In this document: positions 44,271 to 54,370 of the stretch, piece by piece | How the letters are laid out: the number at the start of each line of letters is the position of its first letter | Numbering within the stretch: position 1 is the stretch's first letter | Assembly (NCBI RefSeq): GCF_014640255.1 | Contig: NZ_BMGP01000003.1 | Location: forward strand, 310,001 to 374,000 | Source of the DNA: Subtercola lobariae | GTDB lineage: Bacteria; Actinomycetota; Actinomycetes; Actinomycetales; Microbacteriaceae | Direction: 5' to 3' | Length of the DNA: 64,000 nucleotides | Made by a program: the position numbers and the translations under genes | The notes under the pieces: generated by a model | Database searches by the model: none | What the model saw: the letters and a program-made list of their open reading frames with translations, nothing else | Told to the model about the DNA's origin: nothing

Positions 44271-45532
44271 GCCGCTGAGGCCGCGGTTTTCGTCGGCGCG
44301 AGTGCCCGGGCCTTGCCCCGTCGTTCGACCGAGAACGAGACGATGGCAATCGCGATGCCGAGCAGCGTGAGAACCACTCCCACCCAGATGGGTGCGAGGT
44401 AACCGAATCCTGCTGTGAGGGCGAGCCCGCCGAGAATGGGGCCCAGCGCGTTACCGGTGTTGAGCGCCGAATGGTTGAGGGCGGCACCGATCGTTTGACT
44501 GTCGCCCGCAACATCCATCAGCCTGGTCTGCACGAGGGGCGAGATTGCGGAGGCGGCGATACCGACGAGAAAGAGGCCGACGAACAGGCCCACGGGGTTC
44601 GTTGCGAACAGCGCCAGGCACACGAGCATAACTGTGAGTGCCGCGTAGAAACCGAGAATCGAGCGCTTGAGGTTTCTATCGGCGAACCAGCCGCCGAGCA
44701 AGTTGCCGATGGTCATTCCGATGCCGATGGCAATGAGAGCGAGGGGCACGATGGAGGCCGGCAGACCGGTGATCGACGTCACGATAGGCGAAACGAAGGT
44801 GTAGACGCAGAAGAAGCCGCCGAACCCGATAGCGCCGATGGCCACGGTGAACCACACTTGCGGTCGCCGGAAGACGGTGAGTTCTTGCTTCAAGGTGGCG
44901 GTGGGGTCGCCGGGCATATTCGGCACCGTCAGCACGATCGAGAGCAGCGCGAGCGCGAAGACCGCGGCCACAACGAGGTAGGCCACCCGCCAGCTCGTCG
45001 CCTGGCCGATGAAGGTGATGAGCGGCACGCCGATGACGTTGGCCACGGTCAAGCCGGCAAGCACGAGCGCCACCCCGCGGCCACGTTTGCCCGGCCCCAT
45101 CAGCGAGGCGGCAACCAGAGCGGCGATGCCGAAGTAGGCGCCGTGCGGCAGCGCCGAGACGAATCGCGCGAGCACCACGAGGCCGAACGTCGGCAACAAG
45201 GCCGACGCGACGGTGCCGACGATGATGATGCCGAGCAGGCACATCAGTACGATCTTGCGCGGCCATCGAGCGGCAACAGCGGCGATAGTGGGTGCGCCGA
45301 CCACCACGCCGGCGGCATATGCGGTGACCAGCAGACCGGCTTGGGCGTTCGCCTGCTCGACCGACGCGGCGAAGAGCGCCGGCAGCAGGTCGTGCGCGAT
45401 ATTCGGCAGAAGGCCCATCGCCACGAATTCGGTGCAACCGATGCCGAAGCCGCCCAGAGTGAGGGCGAGCAGGGCGAGGCGAACGCGGGCAGGTGTCAGC
45501 CCGAACGTCGTCGCCTGGTTTGTTGTGGTCAC
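44216..45532 (-). CDS. Major facilitator superfamily transporter (DHA1 / AraJ-like)
   Basis: 438 residues with twelve hydrophobic helices. It starts VRLALLALTLGGFGIGCTEFV, a signature of the 12-helix drug/arabinose exporters (YdhP, AraJ, Cml types). The cytoplasmic loop motif between helices 2 and 3 reads AARWPRKIV. The C-terminal tail is Ala/Ser-rich. It is probably a proton-coupled exporter; cargo unknown. A palindromic site sits 30 bp before its start codon, a likely operator. Confidence 0.9.
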   Translation of the reverse strand: MTTTNQATTFGLTPARVRLALLALTLGGFGIGCTEFVAMGLLPNIAHDLLPALFAASVEQANAQAGLLVTAYAAGVVVGAPTIAAVAARWPRKIVLMCLLGIIIVGTVASALLPTFGLVVLARFVSALPHGAYFGIAALVAASLMGPGKRGRGVALVLAGLTVANVIGVPLITFIGQATSWRVAYLVVAAVFALALLSIVLTVPNMPGDPTATLKQELTVFRRPQVWFTVAIGAIGFGGFFCVYTFVSPIVTSITGLPASIVPLALIAIGIGMTIGNLLGGWFADRNLKRSILGFYAALTVMLVCLALFATNPVGLFVGLFLVGIAASAISPLVQTRLMDVAGDSQTIGAALNHSALNTGNALGPILGGLALTAGFGYLAPIWVGVVLTLLGIAIAIVSFSVERRGKARALAPTKTAASAAHSAGDEAGSAVFSDVSR

Positions 45533-45562
45533 AGAACTATCGTAAGCGACGTGTGGGCCGAA

Positions 45563-45600
45563 AATCGAATCGATTCGATTATCGGTTACACGATAGTTAC
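45563..45600. promoter_or_regulatory. Palindromic operator candidate upstream of the MFS gene
   Basis: AATCGAATCGATTCGATT (45563-45580) is a perfect 18-bp palindrome. It continues into TATCGGTTACACGATA, another inverted repeat, and GTTACACG occurs twice. CTATCG recurs at the MFS start. The cluster is AT-rich for this genome and suggests binding of a TetR- or MarR-type repressor, none of which is encoded nearby. Confidence 0.6.
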
Positions 45601-45622
45601 ACGAACCCGGCCCGGCGGAGTT

Positions 45623-45940
45623 CTACTCGCCTAGAGCCTTCTCGAGACGCTCGAGCTTGCCCGTCAATTCACCCGTGTGGCCCGGGCGAATGTCGGCCTT
45701 CAGTACGAGCGAGACCCGCGAGCCGAACTGACCCACCGCTTCGGTGGCGCGGCGAATGACGTCGAACACCTCGTTCCACTCGCCCTCGATGGTGGTGAAC
45801 ATCGAATCGGTATGGTTCGGCAGGCCAGACTCGCGAACGATTCGAACAGCCGCCGCGACGGCGTCATGCACCGAAGCGTCGGCGTTGTCGCTGCCCAAGG
45901 GGCCTTCACCCGACGGTGCGACCGAAAATGCGACCAACAT
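45623..45940 (-). CDS. Thiamine-binding protein, MTH1187/YkoF-type (DUF77)
   Basis: 105 residues: LVAFSVAPSGEG, then VRESGLPNHTDSMFTTIEGEW and VSLVLKADIRPGHTGELTGK are the family blocks. Members are ferredoxin-like folds that bind thiamine or related pyrimidines. Its start overlaps the GT87 stop by one base, so they are probably cotranscribed, though no functional link is evident. Confidence 0.9.
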   Translation of the reverse strand: MLVAFSVAPSGEGPLGSDNADASVHDAVAAAVRIVRESGLPNHTDSMFTTIEGEWNEVFDVIRRATEAVGQFGSRVSLVLKADIRPGHTGELTGKLERLEKALGE

Positions 45941-47223
45941 CAGATGCTCACCCTTTCGTTGGGCAGAAATGCGAGGTCTTTCGCTCGCACTCGTGCACGG
46001 AACAACGATCGCACAGCGAGGGCGAACAACACCACCACGAGAACGTTGCGCGCCGTCAGAACGAGCAGCATCAACGGGTCGAGCGAGAGTAGCCAGTCAT
46101 ACAGATACGGGTAGATCAGCTGGGTGAGTGCGCCGAGAACCGCGGCGATGACGGCGAACTGCCGAAACTCGCGGCCCTGCCAGATGATGCCGAGAATCAC
46201 GGGAGCGCTGATCCACAGCATGAACTGGGGCGAGCCGACCTTATTGAACACGATGAGCGCAGTGACTAGTGCCAGCGACAGGCTCGGTAGCACCCGGGTG
46301 ATCGACGCTCCCGAGCGAACCACGTACACACCCAGCACAAGCACGGCCGCGACGGCGACGGCCAGCATCGGCGTCGTCAAGAAGTCGGCGATCGAACCGC
46401 CGTTGCCCTTCACCTGAAAGGTCAGAATGTCTTGGTCGTAATACACCTTCGAACCGGGAACGCGCAGGTAGGCCATCCACATCCACGGCAGGCTGACGGG
46501 TGCCTCGATCTGCAGCCCACGGCCGGTCTGCTGGCTCACGAAGCTGAACAGGTTCGAACCCGCGCCGAGCAAGAACCCGATGATGGCAACGCCGATGGCG
46601 GTGACTGCCGCCCCAACGGCCACGGCGACGCGCTTCTTCGCCGCGATGACCACTGCCACGATGAGCGCTGCGGGCCATACCTTCACCCAGGTGGCGAGGG
46701 CGAGCAGAACGCCGGCGATCGCCGGGCGGCGCATGGCGAGCAGCAGCCCCACGATGACGAGGTCGACTTCGAACGTATCGATGCGGCCGAGAGCAACCGG
46801 CCCGAGCAGAAGCAGAAAGGCGAGCCACCACCAGGCAGCCAGATACCGGATGTTCGGGGTGAATTGCCCGCGATCGGCGATGGCCACCTCGTCTGAAGGC
46901 TCGGCGGTAGCTCGCGAGTTGAGAATGAAGGCGAAAACGGTGGCGTTCGCGATCACGACGAGCAGCAGCCAGCCCACGCCGTACAGCGAGCTACCGAACC
47001 CCATCGCGGCGATCATCGGCACGAGCGCCAGCAGCGGATAGACGAAAGGGCCGTCGATGCCGACCCAATAGCCGTCGAGCCCGTGCTGAATCCAGTCGTT
47101 GTACACGATGGTCACGTCGCCCCAGGGCAGACCAGGGCCGACGAGACCCATGATGCCCAGCCAGAGGTGAATGACGATGAACGCCAACCACAGCACTAGG
47201 GGAGTTTTTGCCAGTCGACGCAC
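45940..47223 (-). CDS. GT87 (DUF2029) polyprenol-phosphate-mannose-dependent mannosyltransferase-like protein
   Basis: 427-residue membrane protein with about ten helices. Its first extracytoplasmic loop carries DVTIVYNDWIQHGLDG, with the acidic residue expected for a GT-C glycosyltransferase, followed by PFVYPLLALVPM. ATWVKVWPAALI is typical of GT87. In mycobacteria, relatives elongate PIM and lipomannan using polyprenol-phosphate mannose outside the membrane; the acceptor here is unknown. The DUF2993 gene at 18535 may belong to the same mannan pathway, but that is only inference. Confidence 0.88.
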   Translation of the reverse strand: MRRLAKTPLVLWLAFIVIHLWLGIMGLVGPGLPWGDVTIVYNDWIQHGLDGYWVGIDGPFVYPLLALVPMIAAMGFGSSLYGVGWLLLVVIANATVFAFILNSRATAEPSDEVAIADRGQFTPNIRYLAAWWWLAFLLLLGPVALGRIDTFEVDLVIVGLLLAMRRPAIAGVLLALATWVKVWPAALIVAVVIAAKKRVAVAVGAAVTAIGVAIIGFLLGAGSNLFSFVSQQTGRGLQIEAPVSLPWMWMAYLRVPGSKVYYDQDILTFQVKGNGGSIADFLTTPMLAVAVAAVLVLGVYVVRSGASITRVLPSLSLALVTALIVFNKVGSPQFMLWISAPVILGIIWQGREFRQFAVIAAVLGALTQLIYPYLYDWLLSLDPLMLLVLTARNVLVVVLFALAVRSLFRARVRAKDLAFLPNERVSI

Positions 47224-47346
47224 CTCGCCATCTTATGCGGTCGTTCTGAGCCGATCGGTTCGCGGCACACGCGCAGCCGAAACACAGGCTGCACCCCACC
47301 CCCTCCCAGCGTGTCGCCAAGAATGGCTGATTAGCTCGTCAACACG

Positions 47347-48042
47347 ATGAAAAAGCCCGTCAGCATCAGCCTCGCGCTCGTCGCGGCGGCCGTGTCGGTA
47401 GGCCTCGTGGCGGCGGTTGCCGCGCCAATTCTTTATCGAGATGTGACCATTGCGCCCTCATCTCAGGCCGCGAGCGTCATTCCGACGGTCACCGACGGCT
47501 CTGCGTCGTCTATCGCTGAGGGCATGAATGTGAACGGGGTGTGGAGCGTCGCTGCCGGGTCGACCGCCGGTTACCAGATAGCCGAGCCCGACAGCGCTGG
47601 CACTCTCGCGGGGTCGACCAGCCAGGTGACGGGTTCGGTCACGGTTGCCAATGACACGCTGACGGATGCCTCGGTGATCGTTCAAGCCGGTTCCCTGACG
47701 TGCGGCAACAGCACAATCGACCGGTACCTGCGAAACACCGCCCTGCAGACTGATTCGTACCCCACGGCGACATTTCAGCTCGACCAGCCCGTCGCGGGTT
47801 CGTTGACTGCCGTCGCCGGTCAGATTCAGACCCTCTCGGGCACGGGCACGCTGACTCTGCACGGCGTGACGCGCCAGGTGACAGTCGCTCTCCAGACGAG
47901 CTTCGGTGCCGACGGGGCCAGGCTCACCGGCAGCATTCCGATCGACTTCGGCGACTACGACGTCACCGGGCCCGATTTCGGCTTCGCCGTTGCCGACAAG
48001 TCGGCCACGGTGGTGTTCAGCTTGAGCGCGGTGAAGCAGTAG
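47347..48042 (+). CDS. YceI family protein (membrane-anchored lipocalin-like)
   Basis: 231 residues with an N-terminal hydrophobic segment (5-28) acting as signal or anchor. The exported beta-barrel domain includes WSVAAGSTAGYQI, SYPTATFQLDQPV and LHGVTRQVTVALQ, the YceI polyisoprenoid-binding pattern. FGDYDVTGPDFGF near the end is also typical. It would bind isoprenoid lipids outside the membrane. Monocistronic, convergent with nnrD 15 bp away. Confidence 0.92.
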   Translation: MKKPVSISLALVAAAVSVGLVAAVAAPILYRDVTIAPSSQAASVIPTVTDGSASSIAEGMNVNGVWSVAAGSTAGYQIAEPDSAGTLAGSTSQVTGSVTVANDTLTDASVIVQAGSLTCGNSTIDRYLRNTALQTDSYPTATFQLDQPVAGSLTAVAGQIQTLSGTGTLTLHGVTRQVTVALQTSFGADGARLTGSIPIDFGDYDVTGPDFGFAVADKSATVVFSLSAVKQ

Positions 48043-48056
48043 GCGCGGCGCGGCAG

Positions 48057-48956
48057 TCAGCGAGCGCGCAGCGCGGCGATCGTGGCAGGGAGGGCGTGGG
48101 CGATGTCGAGCGCCACGATGGGGCCACCGCCCGAAGCCCGCTCCCCCGCGAGCCCGTGCAGCGTCGCCGCCGTGGCGGCCAGTCGGGCCAATACGCCGCC
48201 GTTACCGTCATCATCGGCGTCGAGTTCTTCGTGATGAGTCGCCACCAGCGCCCCGAGAATGCCGGCGAGAACATCGCCCGAGCCGGCGGTGGCAAGTTCG
48301 GTCGTCGGCGCGGTCACGCGCACCGCCGGGCCAAGCGCACGGTCGGCCGAGTTCCCCGCCTGTGCAGCACCGACGACGTGGGTGAGGTGGCCCTTGAGCA
48401 GCACGGTCACGCCCAGAAGCTGGGCAGTGAGGGCGGCCCAGTGCTCTGCGTCAGCGGTGATATCCGCTCGACTGGTCGAGATGCCGTGCGATGACAGCAG
48501 GGTCAGCAGTTCTCCTGCGTGCGGCGTGATGACCACTGGGCCCGTGGCGTGTTCGAGCAGATCGAGGGCACCGGCATCCACCACGACCGGATGCCCGTGC
48601 GATAGCACCTCGATCAACGCCGCCGTGACGCTGGGGTCGCGCCCCTCGGCCGCCATTCCGGATCCGATTAGCCACGCTTGAACGCGCCCGTCGGCGGTCA
48701 CGACCTCGGGGCGGCGCTGCAGCACCATGCGCGTCGCACGACCCGGGCCGAGGTACCGCACCATGCCGACGCCGGTGCGGGTCGCGCCCTCGACACCGAG
48801 AAGAGCGGCGCCCGGAAAGCTCGATGAACCCGTCATGACGCCAAGAACGCCGCGCGAGTACTTGTCGTCGCCCGGCTGAGGTGGTGCAAGAAATGCTGCT
48901 GCATCTGCTGCGCCGAAGTCGGTGAAGGTGAGCGAAGGAGACTGGTGGTCTGTCAT
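48057..48956 (-). CDS. nnrD: ADP-dependent (S)-NAD(P)H-hydrate dehydratase
   Basis: Repairs hydrated NAD(P)H using ADP. The 299-residue ribokinase-like protein has KYSRGVLGVMTGSSSFPGAA at the front, VVITPHAGELLTLL in the middle and the phosphate-binding TAGSGDVLAGILGALVA. The NnrE epimerase domain, fused or adjacent in many bacteria, is absent here. Confidence 0.93.
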   Translation of the reverse strand: MTDHQSPSLTFTDFGAADAAAFLAPPQPGDDKYSRGVLGVMTGSSSFPGAALLGVEGATRTGVGMVRYLGPGRATRMVLQRRPEVVTADGRVQAWLIGSGMAAEGRDPSVTAALIEVLSHGHPVVVDAGALDLLEHATGPVVITPHAGELLTLLSSHGISTSRADITADAEHWAALTAQLLGVTVLLKGHLTHVVGAAQAGNSADRALGPAVRVTAPTTELATAGSGDVLAGILGALVATHHEELDADDDGNGGVLARLAATAATLHGLAGERASGGGPIVALDIAHALPATIAALRAR

Positions 48957-49034
48957 GGTTCAACGATAGGTCTCGATGCCGCGGTTGAGGAGGCGCGTCG
49001 GAATACTGAGACGCTCCGCACGATTGAACTCACA

Positions 49035-50123
49035 GTGACTCAGACAAATCTCTTCGACCCGCTGACCATTCGAGGCACGACCTTTCGCAATCGGCTCTGG
49101 GTGGCGCCGATGTGCCAATACTCGGCCGACGACGAAGATGGCGTGCCCACCGACTGGCACCTCGCGCACCTGGGGTCGTTCGCCTCGGGCGGCGTCGGCC
49201 TCATCTTCACCGAGGCGACCGCTGTTACACCGGCCGGTCGCATTTCACCGCAAGACCTCGGGCTCTACAACGACGAGCAACAGCAGGCGTTCGCCCGAAT
49301 CGTGCGGCTGATTCATGCGCAGGGGGTGTCGGCGGGCATCCAACTCGCCCATGCCGGGCGCAAGGCGTCGACGTTCAAGCCGTGGGCCAGCGAACGAGGA
49401 ACCGTGCCAGCCGATCAGGGCGGCTGGCAGACGGTGGCACCTTCGGCGCTCGCATTCGAGGGCTACGACGTACCGCACGAACTCAGCGTCAGTGAGATCG
49501 ACGAGATCGTGGAGGCGTTTCGGGCATCCGCTCGCCGGGCCATCGATGCGGGGTTCGACGTGCTCGAACTTCACGCGGCACACGGGTACCTGCTGCATCA
49601 GTTTCTGTCGCCGCTCAGCAACTCACGCAGTGACGAATACGGCGGAAGCCTTGAGAACCGCGCGCGACTTCTGCTGCGCATCGTGACCGGCGTGCGCGCC
49701 GAGGTCGGTGACGCTGTGCCGCTGTTCGTGCGGCTGTCGGGTACCGATTGGGTGCAAGCCGGCGGCTGGGACATCGAGCAGACCACCACGGTTGCCGGCT
49801 GGGCTCGGGATGCCGGTGCCGACTTCTTCGACGTGTCGAGTGGTGGCAACGTGTCCGGTGTGCACATTCCTCTGACGCCGGGGTATCAGGTGACCTTCGC
49901 CACTGCCGTGCGCGACGGTGCCGGGGTGCCCACGAGCGCGGTCGGACTCATCACCACGGCAGAGCAGGCGAACGGCGTGGTGGCGTCGGGGCAGGCCGAC
50001 GCCGTGATGATGGCGCGGCAGTTCTTGCGCGACCCGCACTTCGCGCTGCAGGCCGCACACGACCTCGGCGTCACGCTCGACTACTGGCCGCGGCAGTACG
50101 AGCGCGCCGCCTGGCGCGCGTAG
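49035..50123 (+). CDS. NADH:flavin oxidoreductase, old-yellow-enzyme (YqjM/NamA-like)
   Basis: 362 residues from the GTG at 49035 (VTQTNLFDPLTIRG). FMN-dependent TIM barrel: RLWVAPMCQYSADD with the redox-tuning Cys of the YqjM class, IQLAHAGRKAS (substrate His pair region), ELHAAHGYLLHQFLSPLSN and SNSRSDEYGGSLENR. It probably reduces activated C=C bonds. Lone gene, divergent from nnrD. Confidence 0.94.
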   Translation: MTQTNLFDPLTIRGTTFRNRLWVAPMCQYSADDEDGVPTDWHLAHLGSFASGGVGLIFTEATAVTPAGRISPQDLGLYNDEQQQAFARIVRLIHAQGVSAGIQLAHAGRKASTFKPWASERGTVPADQGGWQTVAPSALAFEGYDVPHELSVSEIDEIVEAFRASARRAIDAGFDVLELHAAHGYLLHQFLSPLSNSRSDEYGGSLENRARLLLRIVTGVRAEVGDAVPLFVRLSGTDWVQAGGWDIEQTTTVAGWARDAGADFFDVSSGGNVSGVHIPLTPGYQVTFATAVRDGAGVPTSAVGLITTAEQANGVVASGQADAVMMARQFLRDPHFALQAAHDLGVTLDYWPRQYERAAWRA

Positions 50124-50168
50124 CCGCCACGCCGCCGGGAGCCAGGCCGCAACCGAGCAAAAGCGCTG

Positions 50169-51206
50169 CTAGTCGCGACGCGTCGCGTCTTGCACTTCGC
50201 CGACGAGCTCTTCGATGACGTCTTCGAGAAAGAGCACGCCCGTGGTGGCCCCGGTGGCCGTGAACGCCCGCGCAACGTGAGCGCCCGTGCGGCGCATGGT
50301 GGCGAGCGCGTCTTCGAGGTCGGTTCCGTCGTAGATGGAGGCGAGCTGGCGAATGCGCTTGGCCGGAACCGGGTCGTCGAACTCGTCGTCGTCGAGGTCG
50401 ATCACGTCTTTGAGGTGCAGGTAACCTTCGGGGTTGCCCCGGGCATCCACGATCACGTAGCGCGAGAACCCGTATTTCGCGACCGCCCGCTCGATGTCGG
50501 CGGGAGTCGCGGCGCGGGTCAGGGTCACGAGCCGGTCGAGCGACAACGCGACCGCGGCTACGGTCTTCTCGGTGAATTCGAAGGCCGCGTGAAGTGCTCC
50601 TGAGTTGTCGTCGAGAACACCCTCGCGGGTCGACTGCGCCACGATGTTCGACACTTCGTCGAGCGTGAACGCGCTAGCGGCCTCGCTCTTCGGCTCTACG
50701 CCGAACAGCCGCACGACGCCGTTCGCCGTGGCGTTCAGCGCAACCGTGGCGAACTTCAGCGCGCGACCGATCCAGACCAGCGGCGGCGCCAGCAGCAGCA
50801 CGGCACGGTCGGGCAACGAGAACGAGAGGTTCTTCGGCACCATTTCGCCGATCACCACGTGCAAGAACGACACCACGACGAGCGCGATGACGAACGCCAC
50901 CGAGCCGATCACCTCTTCGCTCCAGCCGGTGAGCCCCAGCGGCCCTTCGAGCAGGTGATGGATGGCCGGTTCAGACACATTCAGAATGAGCAGTGATGCC
51001 ACGGTGATGCCGAGCTGACTCGTGGCGAGCATCAGCGTGGCATGCTCCATCGCCCACAGCGCGGTCTTCGCGCGCTGCGACCCCGCCTCGGCAAGTGGCT
51101 CGATCTGCGAGCGCCGCGCCGAGATGACGGCGAACTCCGCCGCCACGAAGAACGCGTTGACGAGCAGCAGCACGACGAGCCACGCGATTCCGGCCCAATC
51201 AGACAT
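50169..51206 (-). CDS. CNNM/CorC-type membrane protein with CBS domains (second of pair)
   Basis: 345 residues from the ATG at 51206 (MSDWAGIAWLVVLLL), overlapping its upstream paralogue by 8 bp; the frame beyond is not coding. The CNNM (DUF21) membrane domain has ANAFFVAAEFAVISARRSQI-type first helix and GEMVPKNLSFSLP. A CBS pair follows (LVTLTRAATPADIERA to LEDVIEELVGEV). No HlyC/CorC C-domain. Relatives affect Mg2+/Co2+ transport; labels such as hemolysin are historical. Confidence 0.92.
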   Translation of the reverse strand: MSDWAGIAWLVVLLLVNAFFVAAEFAVISARRSQIEPLAEAGSQRAKTALWAMEHATLMLATSQLGITVASLLILNVSEPAIHHLLEGPLGLTGWSEEVIGSVAFVIALVVVSFLHVVIGEMVPKNLSFSLPDRAVLLLAPPLVWIGRALKFATVALNATANGVVRLFGVEPKSEAASAFTLDEVSNIVAQSTREGVLDDNSGALHAAFEFTEKTVAAVALSLDRLVTLTRAATPADIERAVAKYGFSRYVIVDARGNPEGYLHLKDVIDLDDDEFDDPVPAKRIRQLASIYDGTDLEDALATMRRTGAHVARAFTATGATTGVLFLEDVIEELVGEVQDATRRD

Positions 51207-52674
51207 CGCGGCCCCCGTTCGCGCCGCGCGACTCTGACGCAGCGGATGCTCGAGCGGAGTCGCGCTCGACCTCGCGCTCTGCTTCGCGGTCTGCTTCACG
51301 GGCACGCCCCGCGCCCCGACCCTGCGCGGCCTGCCGGGCCTGCTTCTCGGGCACGTCGACGAGCACCTCGACCGGTGTCGGGCTGAATCTGATGCGATCG
51401 ATTCGCCGACCATCCATTCTCTCGACGCGAAGCTCACCGTCGGGCAACCCCACCACGTCATCGACCTTCGGCACTCGGCCGAGTTCGCTCATCACGAACC
51501 CCGCAACTGTCTCGTACGGGCCGTCTTCTGGCACGGTGACGCCCGCACGCTCGAGCAACTCGTCGGGCCGCAGCTGGCCGGGGAACGAAATCGTGTCGCG
51601 CCCCTTGACCACGCCCACCCGCGAACGGTCATGCTCGTCGTTCAGCTCGCCCACAAGTTCTTCGACGAGGTCTTCGAGGGTGACGACGCCGGCCGTTCCG
51701 CCGTATTCGTCGAGCACAATGGCCATTTGGTACCCCTTGCCGCGCAACTCGCCGAGCAGCATGTCGAGTTTCATGGTCTCGGGCACGCGTAACGGTTCGG
51801 TCAGCAGAGCGACCACCGGAACATCCGCTCGCCGTGCCCGGGGAATGGCAACGGCCTGCTTGATGTGGGCGACACCCACCACGTCGTCGATGCTCTCGTC
51901 GATGATGGGAAAGCGGCTGTACCCCGTGGTGCGGGCGAGTTCGAGTACGTCTTTGGCCGAGTCGGTGCGTTTGAGCGCCGCGATGCGCGGCCGCGGAGTC
52001 ATGACGTCTGAGGCATCGTGACCCGAAAACAGCAGGGTGCGGTTGAGCAGAGTGGCCGTATCGACGTCAAGACTGCCTTCGAGGGCCGAGCGTCGCACGA
52101 GCGACGAGAGTTCGTCTGCGGTGCGCGCGCCTGAGAGCTCTTCTTTCGGCTCGATACCGAACAGCCGGATGATCGCGTTCGCGCTGTTATTGAGCAGCGA
52201 CACCGCCGGCTTGAACACCATGGTGAACGCCCGCTGAAACGGAATGACGAGCTTCGCCGTCTGAATCGGCAACGCGAGCGCGAAATTCTTCGGCACGAGC
52301 TCGCCTACGATCATCGACAGCAGGGTTGCGATCACGATAGACACGATCGACGCGATCACGGTCGACACGTCGTCGCCCAGCCCCACCGCGTCGAATAGTG
52401 GGCGCAGCAGGTGGCTGATGGCCGGCTCCATGAGGTAACCGGTGAGCAGAGTGGTCAGCGTGATGCCGAGCTGTGCGCTCGACAGATGCGTCGAGGTGAT
52501 CTTCAACGCCGCGATGGTGGGGCCGAGGCCCTTCTCACCGCGATCTTGCCGGCCTTCGAGGTCAGAGCGGTCGAGATTGACGAGCGAGAATTCGCTCGCC
52601 ACGAAAAAACCGGTTCCGACAGTCAGAACGAGGCCGCCGAGCAGCAACAGCCAATCGGTCAGCATTCGCGCCAC
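51199..52674 (-). CDS. CNNM/CorC-type membrane protein with CBS and CorC_HlyC domains
   Basis: 491 residues: a DUF21 membrane domain (TGFFVASEFSLVNLDRSDLE, VGELVPKNFALALP), a CBS pair (VMTPRPRIAALKRTDSAKDV onwards), DEYGGTAGVVTLEDLVEELVGE, and a CorC_HlyC C-domain (about 345-425), then an Arg/Glu/Ala-rich tail of about 55 residues. The start is set at the GTG at 52674; the ATG at 52665 is nearly equivalent. Together with the overlapping paralogue it probably forms a heteromeric ion transporter. Confidence 0.93.
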   Translation of the reverse strand: MARMLTDWLLLLGGLVLTVGTGFFVASEFSLVNLDRSDLEGRQDRGEKGLGPTIAALKITSTHLSSAQLGITLTTLLTGYLMEPAISHLLRPLFDAVGLGDDVSTVIASIVSIVIATLLSMIVGELVPKNFALALPIQTAKLVIPFQRAFTMVFKPAVSLLNNSANAIIRLFGIEPKEELSGARTADELSSLVRRSALEGSLDVDTATLLNRTLLFSGHDASDVMTPRPRIAALKRTDSAKDVLELARTTGYSRFPIIDESIDDVVGVAHIKQAVAIPRARRADVPVVALLTEPLRVPETMKLDMLLGELRGKGYQMAIVLDEYGGTAGVVTLEDLVEELVGELNDEHDRSRVGVVKGRDTISFPGQLRPDELLERAGVTVPEDGPYETVAGFVMSELGRVPKVDDVVGLPDGELRVERMDGRRIDRIRFSPTPVEVLVDVPEKQARQAAQGRGAGRAREADREAEREVERDSARASAASESRGANGGRDV

Positions 52675-52781
52675 CGATTGAGGCTGAAACAGGAGGAGCG
52701 AGCAGGCGCGGGAGGGTCATCCATATGTCTGAGCAATACTACAGAATCGATGCCTCGCGAGGCCGCCGAATGAGGCCGCCG

Positions 52782-54221
52782 TCACCAACTCACAGGCAAT
52801 GCTTTACCCTCTTCATACCCCGCCGCCGATTGGATGCCCACCCGCGCCCGGTCGTGAAACTCCTCCACCGACGCGGCGCCCGCGTAGGTGAACGAACTGC
52901 GCACCCCCGACGTGATCATGTCGAGCAGGTCTTCGACCGAGGGCCGCAGCGGGTCGAGGTAGATCATGCTCGACGAGATGCCTTCGGCAAACAGCTGCTT
53001 TCGCGCCAGCTCGTATGCTCCGAGCCGCCCGAACCGGTCGGTCACGGCCTTCGCCGAGGCCATGCCGTAGTTCTCCTTATAGAGCCGCCCGCCCGCATCG
53101 CGCTTCAGCACGCCAGGGGCTTCGATGGTTCCGGCGAACCACGACCCGATCATGACGGATGCCGCACCGGCCGCCAACGCGAGAGCAACGTCTCGCGGGT
53201 AGCGCACTCCCCCATCGGCCCAGACGTGAGCGCCGTGGAGTGTCGCGGCGGCGGCCGTCTCGATCACTGCCGAGAACTGCGGGCGCCCCACGGCGGTCAT
53301 CATGCGCGTCGTGCACATGGCGCCCGGCCCCACGCCGACCTTGATGATGTTCGCGCCTGCTTCGGCCAGATCGCGCACGCCCTCGGCCGTCACCACGTTG
53401 CCGGCCACGATCGGCAGGTGCAGGCCGGCGTCTCTGACTGATTGGATGGCCGCGACCATGGCGTCTTGGTGACCGTGCGCCGTATCGAGCACAAGCACGT
53501 CGACGCCGGCGGCAGCCAGGGCCGTGGCCTTCGCGGCCACGTCACCGTTGATGCCCACCGCTGCGGCGACTCGCAGCCGGCCGTGAGCGTCTACCGCGGG
53601 CTCGTAAATGGTCGAGCGCAGGGCTCCGGTTCGGCTCAATGTGCCGATGACACGACCGTGCTGCGTGATCGTTGCGAAATCGAGATCTGCCGCCACCATG
53701 GCGTCGAAGGCCTCACGGGGTGAGTCGATGTCGTCGGCCGACAATGAGGTGAGGGGGCCGTGCAAGAGATCGCCGAGCCGGGCATCCGGCAGCGCAGAAG
53801 CGAGGCGCAACGCGGGGATGCAGCCCACAAAGGTGCCGTCGTGGTCGTGGATGACGATGCCCTGGCCGGCGACCGCGGGCAGCACGGTGAGTGCCTCTTC
53901 GACGGTGGCGTCTGGCCTGAAATCGAACGGGGTGTCGTATTCGACCGACTGCGCCTTGACCCAGCGGATGGCCGCGTCGAGGTCTTGCAGGTGCATGTCT
54001 TGCGGCAGCACGCCGAGCCCGCCGCGCCGGGCGAGGGTCGCAGCGAGCCGGGGGCCGGTGACCGAGTTCATGTTGGCCGCGACCACCGGAATGGTGGCTC
54101 CCGTGCCGTCTTCAGGAGCGAGCGAAACGTCGAGTCGTGACCTGATGTCTGAACGACTCGGCACCAGAAAGACATCGGAGTACGTCAGGTCGTCATTATG
54201 TGTACCAGTCAAGAACTGCAT
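52782..54221 (-). CDS. guaB1: GuaB1-type IMP dehydrogenase-related protein / GMP reductase
   Basis: 479-residue IMPDH/GMPR-fold enzyme: [16 protein letters not shown] at the N-terminus, a CBS-like insertion (about 95-200) and the catalytic loop [16 protein letters not shown] with Cys303. The YKENYGMAS segment lies where the IMPDH flap begins. In mycobacteria this GuaB1 group acts as GMP reductase (GMP to IMP) rather than IMPDH. Divergent from kgd. Confidence 0.93.
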   Translation of the reverse strand: MQFLTGTHNDDLTYSDVFLVPSRSDIRSRLDVSLAPEDGTGATIPVVAANMNSVTGPRLAATLARRGGLGVLPQDMHLQDLDAAIRWVKAQSVEYDTPFDFRPDATVEEALTVLPAVAGQGIVIHDHDGTFVGCIPALRLASALPDARLGDLLHGPLTSLSADDIDSPREAFDAMVAADLDFATITQHGRVIGTLSRTGALRSTIYEPAVDAHGRLRVAAAVGINGDVAAKATALAAAGVDVLVLDTAHGHQDAMVAAIQSVRDAGLHLPIVAGNVVTAEGVRDLAEAGANIIKVGVGPGAMCTTRMMTAVGRPQFSAVIETAAAATLHGAHVWADGGVRYPRDVALALAAGAASVMIGSWFAGTIEAPGVLKRDAGGRLYKENYGMASAKAVTDRFGRLGAYELARKQLFAEGISSSMIYLDPLRPSVEDLLDMITSGVRSSFTYAGAASVEEFHDRARVGIQSAAGYEEGKALPVSW

Positions 54222-54370
54222 ATCTTTACGCTAGCCCTGATGCCCCGATTCGGCAGGTGGCCTGCTCGGGGGTTTAAGCTGGATAAGCACGTGTCGGCGC
54301 GTGAACCTCTGCTACGCAGCTATCTGACACGTCATTCATACGTGATTTGACGAAAGTAGGCGATCGGCTA

